NCBI GenBank assembly: GCA_021324795.1
Contig: JAJPIK010000094.1
Location: forward strand, 19,633-83,632
Reading direction: 5' to 3'
DNA from: Chloroflexota bacterium
GTDB taxonomy: Bacteria > Chloroflexota > UBA6077 > FW602-bin22 > CADDYW01
DNA length: 64,000 bases
Of this stretch, positions 54,082-62,686 are shown piece by piece (within the stretch, counting starts at the first letter, position 1; the number at the start of each line of letters is the position of its first letter). A program made the translations under genes and the position numbers. The notes under the pieces are model-generated. The model was not told the DNA's origin, ran no database searches, and saw only the letters and a program-made list of their open reading frames with translations.

Positions 54082-54996
54082 TCAGCCCTTGAGGCCAGTC
54101 AAGGCAATCCCCTGCGTAAAGTAGCGCTGGCCAAGGAGGAAGATGATCACAATTGGAATCGTCGCGACCAGGGTCGCGGCCATGAGAAGGGTCCACTCGG
54201 TCGTATTTTCCCGCTGGAAGGCCATCAGGCCAATCTGGACGGTTTTCATAGGATCCGACTTGATGATGAGGAGCGGCCAGACAAAATCGTTCCAGACCCC
54301 TTGAAAGGAAAAGATCGCCAGGGTTGCCAAGGCCGGACCGGAGAGAGGCAGAATGATCCGCCAGTAGATCCCAAACTCGGAGCAGCCGTCGATCCGCGCG
54401 GCATCTTCGAGCTCACTCGGGAGCGACTGCAAGAATTGACGGAGGAGGAAGGTCCCGTAGGCAGTCGCGAAGGCTGGCACGGTCAGCCCGGCGTAGCTAT
54501 CCAGCATGCCGGTTCCCCCTTGCCCCCAAATGTCGTTCCCACCGAGGAGTGGCCAGTTCTTCGCCATGATGAACAAGGGGACCATCGTGACCTGGAAGGG
54601 AACCATGAGCGTCGCTAAAACCAGGGCAAAAAGCTGGCTGCGCCAGCGGAACTCGAGCCGGGCAAAAGCGTAGCCGGAAGTCGAGGCGAGGACGATCTGG
54701 GCGACACAGACGACGCTCGAGACGATGAAGCTATTAAAAAAGTAGCGCCCAAAGTTCTCGGCGCCGAGAGCTTTCAAGTAATTATCAAAGTGCCAGACGT
54801 TGGGCAGCAGTCGAATAGGTAGCAAGAGCACCTCGGAATCGGGCTTGACCGAGGTAAAGAACGCCCAGACGAAGGGAAAAAGCGAGAGGACCGCGAGGAT
54901 CGCGAGCACGAAGTAGAGCGCCAGGTCCCGTAGAACTTGGGCTATCGTGATCGACTTTCGGCGAGACGCTACCGATGTCCAGGAAATCGCTACCAT
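54082..54996 (-). CDS. ABC transporter E: permease, MalG type
   Basis: The 304-residue protein has six helices from about residue 27, the EAA loop LEDAARIDGCSEFGIYW and the end TQGIALTGLKG. It is highly similar to the MalG-type permease of transporter B (MAKNWPLLGGN and DWTLLMAAT-like stretches). It is the third gene of the transporter E operon, 26 bp after the MalF-type gene. Confidence 0.88.
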   Translation of the reverse strand: MVAISWTSVASRRKSITIAQVLRDLALYFVLAILAVLSLFPFVWAFFTSVKPDSEVLLLPIRLLPNVWHFDNYLKALGAENFGRYFFNSFIVSSVVCVAQIVLASTSGYAFARLEFRWRSQLFALVLATLMVPFQVTMVPLFIMAKNWPLLGGNDIWGQGGTGMLDSYAGLTVPAFATAYGTFLLRQFLQSLPSELEDAARIDGCSEFGIYWRIILPLSGPALATLAIFSFQGVWNDFVWPLLIIKSDPMKTVQIGLMAFQRENTTEWTLLMAATLVATIPIVIIFLLGQRYFTQGIALTGLKG

Positions 54997-55022
54997 ATGT
55001 CTCTCTGAGCTGCTCTCAGTCC

Positions 55023-55928
55023 CTAATACGTCACGTCATAGCTCAAAATGCGTGTGTTCAGGTAGGTAATCAGCCCGATGAAAACGAAGAGCGCGAAGGA
55101 CATCGCCGCGGCGTAGCCCATCTTCAAGTACTCGAACGCATTCGAGTAGACCAGATAGACGACGGTGATCGTGCTATCGAGCGGGCCGCCCTGGGTCAGG
55201 ACGAGAACCTGGACGAACATCTGGAGGGCGCCGATAAACCAGACCACCACGACGAAGAAAGTTGTCGGCGAGAGCAAAGGCAGGGTAATCGCCCAGAACT
55301 TCGCCCAACTGCCGGCCCCGTCGATCTCGGCCGATTCGTACAAATGCACCGGGATGCCCTGCAGGCCAGCCAGGTAGATCACCATATTGTAGCCGATGTT
55401 CTTCCAGATCGACAGAATGATGATGGAGAGCAGCGAGGTTTGGGGATCCTGGAGCCAGCCGAGCGGTTTGAGGTGAAGCATGCCGAGCACGGCGTTGAGC
55501 AAACCGAAATTGGGATCGTAGAGCCAGAGCCAGATCAGCGAGACCGCGACGAACGACGTGACGACCGGCATGTAAAACGCCGTCCGAAAAAAGACGATCC
55601 CGCGGATCCGCTGATTGACAAAAAGCGCGAAGATCAGGGCCAGGACCGTTCCGGTCGGAATCGTTCCAAAAGCAAAGAGCAGAGTATTGAGAATTGAATG
55701 AAGAAAACGATCGTCGCTCAGCAGTGCCTCATAATTCGCCAGGCCGATCCAATGTGGCGGCTTGAGGAGATTGAACTGACTGAAGCTCAAGGCGAGCGCC
55801 GCGAAGATCGGCAAAACAACGAAGACGAAGAGAAAGAGCAGCGACGGGGCGATGAAGATGAAGCCCACGTACTTCTGTTGATAAATGAGCCGTCGAACGG
55901 GCAGTGCGGCCGCCTTGGAGATCTCCAT
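55023..55928 (-). CDS. ABC transporter E: permease, MalF type
   Basis: The 301-residue protein has six helices, the first at about 23-48 (FIAPSLLFLFVFVVLPIFA), and the EAA loop YESAEIDGAGSWAKF, in which Ser replaces the second Ala. It is a close paralogue of the MalF-type permease of transporter B. It starts 14 bp after the binding protein. Confidence 0.88.
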   Translation of the reverse strand: MEISKAAALPVRRLIYQQKYVGFIFIAPSLLFLFVFVVLPIFAALALSFSQFNLLKPPHWIGLANYEALLSDDRFLHSILNTLLFAFGTIPTGTVLALIFALFVNQRIRGIVFFRTAFYMPVVTSFVAVSLIWLWLYDPNFGLLNAVLGMLHLKPLGWLQDPQTSLLSIIILSIWKNIGYNMVIYLAGLQGIPVHLYESAEIDGAGSWAKFWAITLPLLSPTTFFVVVVWFIGALQMFVQVLVLTQGGPLDSTITVVYLVYSNAFEYLKMGYAAAMSFALFVFIGLITYLNTRILSYDVTY

Positions 55929-55942
55929 TCGCCCCCCGCGCC

Positions 55943-57394
55943 CTAGCCCCCTTTCATAATCTTCGCAACTGCCGCGTCCATGTCCTGGAGAGCTTGCTTG
56001 ACCGACTTCGCGCCGCGCATGGCGGCTTCGACCTCACGAGACATGGCTGGCTGGACGTCGAAGGATTGGGGCACGGCCTCGCGGGGCACTGCGTACTGCA
56101 TGTTGTTGGCGACGACTTTCATGCGCGAATCCTGCTGGTAGAGCTGGGCATTTTCCACTGCCTTTCGGCAGGGCTGGGCCCAGTCGCCGTTGACGAAGAT
56201 CCCGATCAGCACCTCCGGGGTGATCAGGCCTTGCAAAGCCTCCCAGGTCGCGTCGGGCTGCTTGGTCTTGCTGTAGACCATCCACTTGTCGACATAGAGC
56301 ACCTGCGCTTGCTTGACACCTTTCAGCGGGGCGGCAACCCCGGTGTCAGCATAGACCTGAGGAGCGTACTGATTGGTGTACTGAAGGTCGGTATAGGCGA
56401 CTCGGCCCTGGGCAACCTTGCCGGTCTCCCAACCATCGCGGACAGTCTGGGCGGCAGGCATACCGTTGGGCGGCATCGTCTTGTTTTGAGCGAACCAGAC
56501 GAGGAAGTTCAGCGCGGCCTCGCACTCGGGAGTATTATTCGTCGGGGCAGTCTTATCGGCGTTGAAGATGTGGCCGCCGGCCTGGTCGACCGCATCTTCG
56601 TAGGGCTGGGTGCCGACCGAGTTGTTCACCAGGAAATCCCAGCCGGCCATGGTGATCGTATCGCCGCTCGTCTGGACAAGCTGCTTCGCCATCTGATGGG
56701 CCTCATCCCAGGTGCTCGGCGGACTCGTGATGCCGGCCTTGTCGTAGATGCTCTTGCGATAGCCGACGTTCCCCTGGAGGCCGGTCTCGTAAGGAATGCC
56801 GTAGACCTTCCCGTTCCAGGTCACGTCCTCCTGAGCGGCGGGGTACCAGTCGGACCAGTCTTTGTAGGTCTTCAGATAATCGTCGATCGCCCGGGCGCCG
56901 CCGTTCGCGGCCATGACCGGCGTCCAAAGACCACCGGCGCCGTAGATGTCCGGCGCGATGCCGCCAGCGATCCCGGTGGTAATCTTCTGGAACGAGCTTG
57001 CCCAGTCAGTGAAGTCGGGCGCGATCTGGACTCCGCCCTTGGCATTCCACAGTTTCACGAAGTTCTTCACGAAATCCATCGAGTCAGTAGAGAGGCCGTT
57101 GAAGCGAACTTGAACCGTCATCCCTTTGCCAGCGGACGGCGCAACGCTCGCGGCCGGCTGGACGATGGCGCCGGCCTGGGTGGGCTGGGCCGCCGTCGGC
57201 GCGGACGTTGCCACGGGAGTCGAGCTAGCGGCCGCCGGCGAGGCTGACGCGGGCGTCGTGGTAGGCGCAGCCGGCGTGCTTTGGCTACTCGAGCACGCCG
57301 CGAGGATTGGAACCGCAAGAACACCGAGGCCAGTCAAGGCAACGAAGTGACGCCGAGAGATCGCCTGGGAGCCAGAACCAATGGGCAGGGTCAT
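55943..57394 (-). CDS. ABC transporter E: sugar-binding lipoprotein
   Basis: The 483-residue protein has a twin-Arg-like signal (ISRRHFVALTG) and a lipobox at Cys34 (ILAACSSS). A Ser/Ala/Thr/Pro linker leads to a solute-binding domain that starts at MTVQVRFNGLS. Its last 60 residues (PREAVPQSFDVQPAMSRE and QALQDMDAAVAKIM) almost match the binding protein of transporter B. It is probably specific for a related sugar. The operon is transcribed away from the toxin remnant at 57496. Confidence 0.88.
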   Translation of the reverse strand: MTLPIGSGSQAISRRHFVALTGLGVLAVPILAACSSSQSTPAAPTTTPASASPAAASSTPVATSAPTAAQPTQAGAIVQPAASVAPSAGKGMTVQVRFNGLSTDSMDFVKNFVKLWNAKGGVQIAPDFTDWASSFQKITTGIAGGIAPDIYGAGGLWTPVMAANGGARAIDDYLKTYKDWSDWYPAAQEDVTWNGKVYGIPYETGLQGNVGYRKSIYDKAGITSPPSTWDEAHQMAKQLVQTSGDTITMAGWDFLVNNSVGTQPYEDAVDQAGGHIFNADKTAPTNNTPECEAALNFLVWFAQNKTMPPNGMPAAQTVRDGWETGKVAQGRVAYTDLQYTNQYAPQVYADTGVAAPLKGVKQAQVLYVDKWMVYSKTKQPDATWEALQGLITPEVLIGIFVNGDWAQPCRKAVENAQLYQQDSRMKVVANNMQYAVPREAVPQSFDVQPAMSREVEAAMRGAKSVKQALQDMDAAVAKIMKGG

Positions 57395-57495
57395 ATCGTC
57401 CTCTCAACGACGGATCTAATCCGTTAACCTAAGCTGGGCCCAATATAGCAGATAGGATTGGTGGGTGTAAACTTGACGGGGGAGAAGGTTGACGA

Positions 57496-57789
57496 ATGTC
57501 AGACGATCTCAAGCAGAAGATGGCTCAGATCGCCTTAGCCGTGGCATCTGGCCAATATCGGTACACTATCCATGGATCTCAGCAAAGAATAGCCCGCGAC
57601 ATCTGAGGACACGCGGTTGAAGAAGCAATCGCGAGCGGCGAGATCATCGGACACTACGCCGAGCACCGTTATGGGCCTGCCTGCCTAATTCTTGGCAGGA
57701 CCATACGGGGCAAAGTGCTGTATGTTCTTTGCTCCATGAGACCAGTGGTGAACATTATCACGGTGTATCAGCCAGACGCGAATGAATGA
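57496..57789 (+). pseudogene. DUF4258 toxin-like gene interrupted by an in-frame UGA
   Basis: From the ATG at 57496, 97 sense codons read YRYTIHGSQQRIARDI, then UGA (57604-57606, codon 37), then GHAVEEAIASGEIIGHYAEH, ILGRTIRGKVLYVLC and VVNIITVYQPDANE. This is the DUF4258 fold of MqsR/RelE-like toxins, which pairs with YgiT zinc-finger antitoxins as here. The UGA replaces a codon in the helix linker, not a catalytic site, so a simple nonsense mutation is more likely than recoding. The toxin would be lost while the partner stays intact. Confidence 0.65.
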
Positions 57790-57823
57790 GAAGCGGACTT
57801 CAAGACCAGGAAGTGAGTCGATA

Positions 57824-58084
57824 ATGAGTATTGAGAGCTGCAAAGAAACGTGCTCCGTTTGCGGAACAAATCTGAAGAGCGTGAGGATTACCTTCACTCA
57901 AATTATTGGGGACAAGGTCTACATTATCGAAGACGTTCCGGCACAAGTCTGCCCGCACTGTGGAGAGGAGTATCTTCCCCCTTCGACTGTGGATGCGATT
58001 CAGGAAGCGATCGAAAACGGTAGAGTAACCAAGACCGTCCAAGTACCTGTCTATGACCTTAGCTTGGTTCCCCTCCACTCCTAA
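57824..58084 (+). CDS. YgiT-type zinc-finger antitoxin
   Basis: The start at 57824 (MSIESCKET) has GGAAGTGAG upstream. An ATG at 57782 overlapping the toxin stop would add 14 residues. The zinc ligands are CSVC (Cys10, Cys13) and CPHC (Cys43, Cys46), with the IIEDVPAQVCPHCGEEYL signature of YgiT/MqsA N-terminal domains. The C-terminal helix-turn-helix of MqsA is absent, as in short YgiT proteins. It follows the broken DUF4258 toxin, and its open frame is intact. Confidence 0.82.
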   Translation: MSIESCKETCSVCGTNLKSVRITFTQIIGDKVYIIEDVPAQVCPHCGEEYLPPSTVDAIQEAIENGRVTKTVQVPVYDLSLVPLHS

Positions 58085-58194
58085 AGGAGATTTGCGTCGG
58101 ACTGTCCGTATTGACGCCAAACAAGGGCCATCGTATAGTGCTGGCATCGGCTCGGGAAGCGTGAGGAATGCCGCGACGAGTTAGGAGGAGACCG

Positions 58195-59634
58195 ATGAAC
58201 GGGCACACAAAGACGAATGGCCTACATTCATCCCGACGGGGGTTATTGAAAGCACTTCTCGTGGGGGCGGCTCTGCCCCTGGGAGCAGGCTTGTTGGCGG
58301 CATGCGGCCAGCCAGCGGCGACGCCGACCGCACCGGCCGCCTCGCCACCAACCGCGGCCCCCCAGCCAACGACACCACCCGCCGCAGCGCCAACGGTTGC
58401 CGCGGCCAAGCCAACCGCGCAGCCGACCGTTGCCGCGATCCAGCCGGCCGCCACCACCCAGGCGGCGCCGGCGAAATCCGGAGGGAAGATTACCGCCCTG
58501 ATGGCAACCGATAAGCCCTGGCTCCCGGACACCGCCAAGAAGTTTCAGCAAGCCACCGGAATCGTCGCCGATCTGACCTTGGTCGACTACAACGACATCG
58601 AGACCAAGTTCGTCGCCTCGGCCGCTGCGAACTCTGCGGGCTACGACGTGGTTGAAACGGTGAGCGTTGCCTGGGCTCAGGCAGGATACCTGGCCGATCT
58701 CACGGATCTGATCAAAGACAAAGCCGATCTGGTCAACCCAAATCTCTACACCTACCAGGGCAAGATCTACGGGATGCCCTGGTTCATCGACGCGCTCTTC
58801 TTTTTCTACAACAAAGAGTATCTGAGCAAGGCCGGGATCGACGCGCCGCCCAAGACGTGGGATGACTTCGTGACCACGGCGCAAGCCGTCCAAAGCAAGG
58901 CTGGCGTCAAGTACCCCATTACTTTCCAGTGGAAGCAGATCGAAGGGGAGTTCGATCTGTTCGAGACCTTCCTTTTCGGTTTCGGCGGCAAGGTCTTCAA
59001 TGCCGACCAAACCGCGCCGGCCTTCAACGACGACCACGGCGTGGCGGCGCTGCAGTTCGAAGCGGACCTCTATCAGAAGTACAAGCTCGTCGATCCAAAC
59101 TCGTTTGCTAGCCGTCCCTTGGAGGTGACCAAGAACCTGGCCGCGGGGAATACCGCCTTTGGGATTCTCTGGGGTGGCTTGAGCGGCCTATTGACTGACC
59201 CCAAGAGTTCCAAGGAAGTTGGCAAGATCGACGTGTCTCTCATTCCGGTCAAGGGAAACAATCCGAGCACGACGACCGACGGGTCCGAAACCGTTTCGAT
59301 GGTCGCGAAGTCCGCCAACAAGGACGCCGCGTGGAGTTGGATCGACTTTCTGACCGGCAAGGAGACCGCTACCAACGTTCTGCTCAATTACCAGACCCTG
59401 CCGCCCTGGAAGTCGCTCTACAACGATAGTACCCTGACCGCGAAGGTCCCTTGGATGAAGGGATACGGCGAGCAGCTCAAGAACGATTTCCGATTCCCGG
59501 CCAAGACCTGGCAGGAGGAATTCTCGAATGCGTTGCAGGTCGCCACGATCTCGGTTTTATCCGGTCAGAAGCCGGCCAAGGCCGCGTTAGACGACGCGGC
59601 GGCCAAGGTCACGGAGATCATGAAGAAGGGATAG
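58195..59634 (+). CDS. ABC transporter F: sugar-binding lipoprotein
   Basis: The start at 58195 (MNGHTKTNGL) has AGGAGGAGACCG upstream. The signal has SSRRGLLKALL and a lipobox at Cys37 (LLAACGQ). A Pro/Ala/Thr linker runs to about residue 95. The solute-binding domain starts at KITALMATDKPWLPD. The protein has 479 residues and is followed after 3 bp by the MalF-type permease, so the three genes form one unit. Confidence 0.88.
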   Translation: MNGHTKTNGLHSSRRGLLKALLVGAALPLGAGLLAACGQPAATPTAPAASPPTAAPQPTTPPAAAPTVAAAKPTAQPTVAAIQPAATTQAAPAKSGGKITALMATDKPWLPDTAKKFQQATGIVADLTLVDYNDIETKFVASAAANSAGYDVVETVSVAWAQAGYLADLTDLIKDKADLVNPNLYTYQGKIYGMPWFIDALFFFYNKEYLSKAGIDAPPKTWDDFVTTAQAVQSKAGVKYPITFQWKQIEGEFDLFETFLFGFGGKVFNADQTAPAFNDDHGVAALQFEADLYQKYKLVDPNSFASRPLEVTKNLAAGNTAFGILWGGLSGLLTDPKSSKEVGKIDVSLIPVKGNNPSTTTDGSETVSMVAKSANKDAAWSWIDFLTGKETATNVLLNYQTLPPWKSLYNDSTLTAKVPWMKGYGEQLKNDFRFPAKTWQEEFSNALQVATISVLSGQKPAKAALDDAAAKVTEIMKKG

Positions 59635-59637
59635 ACG

Positions 59638-60567
59638 TTGGAGCCAAAGCAGTCTTTGCGCGCTGCCACGCTGACTCCGCCAGTTACGCATCGCCGGACG
59701 AGGACCCTCGAGCCCTATTGGTTTATTCTGCCGGCCGTCGTCGTCGTGCTCGGCGTCGTCATTTATCCCACGCTCGACTCCCTCCTGATCAGCCTGCAGA
59801 AGTACGACCTGGCCGATCCGACCCACCGTCCCTTCGTCGGTCTGAACAATTACCTTACTTTATTGACCAGCGATTCCTTCTGGCAGGTCATCGAGCGGAC
59901 GGCCGTGTTCACCGTCTTCTCGGTAGTCCTCACGATGTTGATCGGATTGGCGGTTGCTTTGCTGCTCAATGAGGAGTTCGTGGGGCGTGCCGTCGTCCGT
60001 ACCCTCCTCTTGATTCCCTGGGCGATGCCGCCGGTCGTCGTGGGCATGGTCTGGGAATGGATCTACAATGGCGACTACGGTATTCTCAACGGGATCCTGA
60101 CCTGGCTGCACCTGAGCGGAGGATACGTCTCGTTTCTGGGAGATCCCAATCTGGCGATGCCGGCGGTGATCGTGACGAAAGTTTGGAAAGAGGTCCCCTT
60201 CGTCGCGCTCATGCTGCTCGCCGGACTGCAAACGATCCCCTCGCCCCTTTACGAGGCCGCCCGGATCGATGGGGCCGGCAGCTTTCGCACTCTATTTTCG
60301 ATTACGATTCCCCTGCTCCGGCCGATGCTCGCCGTGGTGACGGTTCTGCAGACGATGTGGAGCTTCCGCGTCTTCGACATCATTTACGTCATGACGAGCG
60401 GTGGGCCGGCCGATCGGACCATGGTCATCGCGATCGAGACCTACTTCGAGAGCTTCAAGTATCTCCGGTTTGGCTCGGGCGCGGCGATGGCCTACGTCGT
60501 CACGATTGTCATCGTGACCTTGAGCCTCGTCTACATGAAGCTGATCTCGACCGATCTTGAGTACTGA
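59638..60567 (+). CDS. ABC transporter F: permease, MalF type
   Basis: The 309-residue protein starts with TTG at 59638 behind AAGGGAT. It has six helices, the first at about 28-50, and the EAA loop YEAARIDGAGSFRTLF. The TTG start and the 3-bp gap to the binding protein suggest tight coupling. It pairs with the MalG-type permease 2 bp downstream. Confidence 0.87.
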   Translation: MEPKQSLRAATLTPPVTHRRTRTLEPYWFILPAVVVVLGVVIYPTLDSLLISLQKYDLADPTHRPFVGLNNYLTLLTSDSFWQVIERTAVFTVFSVVLTMLIGLAVALLLNEEFVGRAVVRTLLLIPWAMPPVVVGMVWEWIYNGDYGILNGILTWLHLSGGYVSFLGDPNLAMPAVIVTKVWKEVPFVALMLLAGLQTIPSPLYEAARIDGAGSFRTLFSITIPLLRPMLAVVTVLQTMWSFRVFDIIYVMTSGGPADRTMVIAIETYFESFKYLRFGSGAAMAYVVTIVIVTLSLVYMKLISTDLEY

Positions 60568-60569
60568 CG

Positions 60570-61430
60570 ATGCGACGAAAAGGACGACTCCCGAGGCGAA
60601 TTGGCGTCTACCTGGGCGCCCTGGTCATCTTGCTCGTGTCGGTCCTGCCGTTTCTCTGGGTGATTATCTCGAGCATCTCACCCCAGGTCGAGCTCACCTC
60701 GATCCCGCCGCACGTGTTTCCCGAGCAACCCACCTTCGAAAACTACGCTCGGCTGCTGGGGAACGCCGACTCTTCGGACATCGCCGCGTCGGAATTCAAG
60801 CGCGCTTTGCTGAATACGCTGATCGTCGGCATGGCGGTGACCTTCTCCGCGCTCGTGGTTGGGGCGCTGGCCGCCTACGCCTTCGCTCGGATGCGCTTTC
60901 GTGGCCGAAGCACGTCTTTTCTCTTGATCATCTTCACCCAGATGCTGCCGTCGGTTACCCTGGCGATTCCGCTCTACGTCTTGCTTGGGCAGCTTCAGTT
61001 GATCAACACCCTGGGCGGGCTGGTCCTGGTCTATGCGAGCTTCAGCGTGCCGTTTGTCATCTGGGTCATGCGCGGCTACTTCCTGAGCATTCCCCGCGAG
61101 GTCGAAGATGCGGCGATGATCGACGGCTGCTCCCGCCTGGCTACCCTGGTCAAAGTGGTGCTGCCCCTGTCGACGCCCGGTCTGACCGCGACCGCGATCT
61201 TCTCCTTGCTCGCGGTGTGGAGCGAGTTTTTCCTCGCCGTGATCTTTACGTCAACCGAAGCTTCCAAGACGATCGCCGTGGTCGCCGCCGAATTCAGCGG
61301 ACGTTACTCGCTGGACTACGGTGCCCTCACCGCGACCGTAGTCCTGGCCAGCCTCCCTCCGATTATCTTCGCGATGGCGACGCAGCGGTTCATTACCTCC
61401 GGCCTCAGCGCGGGGAGCGTGCGGGGCTAG
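60570..61430 (+). CDS. ABC transporter F: permease, MalG type
   Basis: The 286-residue protein has six helices, the first at about 13-36. The EAA loop is VEDAAMIDGCSRLATLV and the end ITSGLSAGSVRG is typical. It starts at ATG 60570, just after the stop of the MalF-type gene. It is the last gene of transporter F; the 50 bp after it hold no clear terminator. Confidence 0.88.
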   Translation: MRRKGRLPRRIGVYLGALVILLVSVLPFLWVIISSISPQVELTSIPPHVFPEQPTFENYARLLGNADSSDIAASEFKRALLNTLIVGMAVTFSALVVGALAAYAFARMRFRGRSTSFLLIIFTQMLPSVTLAIPLYVLLGQLQLINTLGGLVLVYASFSVPFVIWVMRGYFLSIPREVEDAAMIDGCSRLATLVKVVLPLSTPGLTATAIFSLLAVWSEFFLAVIFTSTEASKTIAVVAAEFSGRYSLDYGALTATVVLASLPPIIFAMATQRFITSGLSAGSVRG

Positions 61431-61479
61431 AGTTCTATTCGTGGTCCTGCAGCCAGTTCGCCGTAAAGGATGCCGAACA

Positions 61480-61731
61480 ATGCAGCGGTTTGTCGATGGC
61501 GATTCCGACTATCTTCAGTGGGCCCATCATTATCCCAGTGGTTCCGCCGTCAACTGTACCAGGAATCCATCGCCGTCGTACTTGAAGCTCCATCGCGCGA
61601 CTTGCGGAACGATCACGGGGACACCTGCGAACAGTGGAGTCTAGGCAAGAGGCTGCACTAACATATGCGATATCAATCGATCTCAGTTCGATGCTTTTTT
61701 TGAGAGTGGTCGTCAAATTGTGCCATTCTAG
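61480..61731 (+). pseudogene. Small conserved protein interrupted by an in-frame UAG
   Basis: From the ATG at 61480 (AAGGATG 9 bases upstream), the frame reads DYLQWAHHYPSGSAVN, then SYLKLHRATCGTITGTPANS, then UAG at 61642-61644. It stays open beyond that (ARGCTNICDINRSQFDAFF) to a second stop at 61731. The YxxLHRAxCxxI core recurs in small proteins of unknown role found near restriction or toxin genes. The part after the stop looks like the normal C-terminus, so a nonsense mutation is likely. Confidence 0.5.
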
Positions 61732-61877
61732 TCTCGCTCTCTTCTTTGTTGGATGCACGATGGCAGCAGACTAACTGGAAGGGGATAACATGGCCAAGTA
61801 AGTGTCGACAGTATCTACTGTGTGCGGCGTAGAAACTGCACATTATCTAAATCTAAGGGGAGCAGATTGTGCTACAG

Positions 61878-61899
61878 TTGTGTACAGCTGTGCTACAAT
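61878..61899. promoter_or_regulatory. -10 element within an imperfect palindrome upstream of the Fic module
   Basis: TACAAT (61894-61899) lies 32 bp before the antitoxin GTG. It overlaps a symmetric stretch centred on ACAGCTGT with TTGT/ACAA flanks, and the GTGCTACA motif also occurs at 61869-61876. No good -35 box is visible. This is the layout of an autoregulated antitoxin promoter, but it is not proven. Confidence 0.4.
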
Positions 61900-61930
61900 A
61901 GAGGCAACCCAGCAACTAAAGGAGGACAAC

Positions 61931-62101
61931 GTGAAGACAGTAGCCAAACTGTCACGGAAGCGCTATGTTCCTCGAACAAGTGTTAGTGGCAAAAGTCTGC
62001 AAGATTCGAAGAGGTCCGCTCAGTCTCCTCGTGACTTCTACACGTCAGTTACCGAGCGTAAGGATGTTCGCGTCATCTTGGAGAAGCTCGCCAAAGCATA
62101 A
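61931..62101 (+). CDS. Small antitoxin-like protein upstream of a Fic gene
   Basis: The start is GTG at 61931, with AAAGGAGGAC upstream. The 56-residue product is basic (KTVAKLSRKRYVPRTS) and ends in a helix (SVTERKDVRVILEKLAKA). It overlaps nothing and ends 6 bp before the Fic frame. Small proteins in this position commonly neutralise Fic/Doc toxins. No inhibitory (S/T)xxxE(G/N) motif of class I Fic antitoxins is evident, so the mechanism is unknown. Function is inferred from position. Confidence 0.55.
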   Translation: MKTVAKLSRKRYVPRTSVSGKSLQDSKRSAQSPRDFYTSVTERKDVRVILEKLAKA

Positions 62102-62107
62102 GACTCG

Positions 62108-62651
62108 ATGTTGACAGAACCCAGACGGTCCCTGGCGGAATTGCTCCAGAAAGTCCACTTCGAGTATCAGGAGACGATTGACTTTAGCGCCGATGATAGC
62201 GAAAGCACCCACGAGATTGTGCGGCGTCTAACTGACGCCGCCTTTGCTTTTAACTTGCTCGCCGTGACAGAGTTTGGTGGAAGGTCTGGAAAAGAACGTG
62301 AGCCGGGGCTTGTCTCACTAAAGATTGGAAGCGCATTTCAAACATGGGATGGACAAGACTTACATCCCGATCCTTTTGAGAAGGCTGCCGTTCTCATCGA
62401 CGGCATTGTCCATGGCCATCCTTTTGAAGACGGGAACAAGCGGACGGGCTTTCTCCTCACATACTACTATACTGCAACAGCTTGACTATCCACCGACCGG
62501 CGAGTTTCCCGAATCCGACGTTGTCGACTTTTGCCTAAACTTGTCAAAAGGTTGCTACAAAACTCTTGAAGCTATTACTGCTAAGCTGCTCCTTTTCTGG
62601 GGATACATCCTCCGCGACGACGAAGAAGATATCATCGAGAATGCGTCTTAG
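62108..62651 (+). pseudogene. Fic/Doc-type toxin with a frameshift
   Basis: The first frame (from ATG 62108) encodes the Fic core HPFEDGNKRTG (residues 104-114) in a well-formed helical protein, then runs into a stop at 62485 after FLLTYYYTATA. In the next frame the expected continuation is found (QQLDYPPTGEFPESDVVDF to a stop at 62651). A single-base indel at about 62460-62475 therefore splits the gene. The catalytic motif lies before the break. The truncated protein lacks the C-terminal helices and is probably inactive. Confidence 0.7.
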
Positions 62652-62686
62652 GAAAAGGGTGGTTATCTGGTTATCTTTCCCAGACA

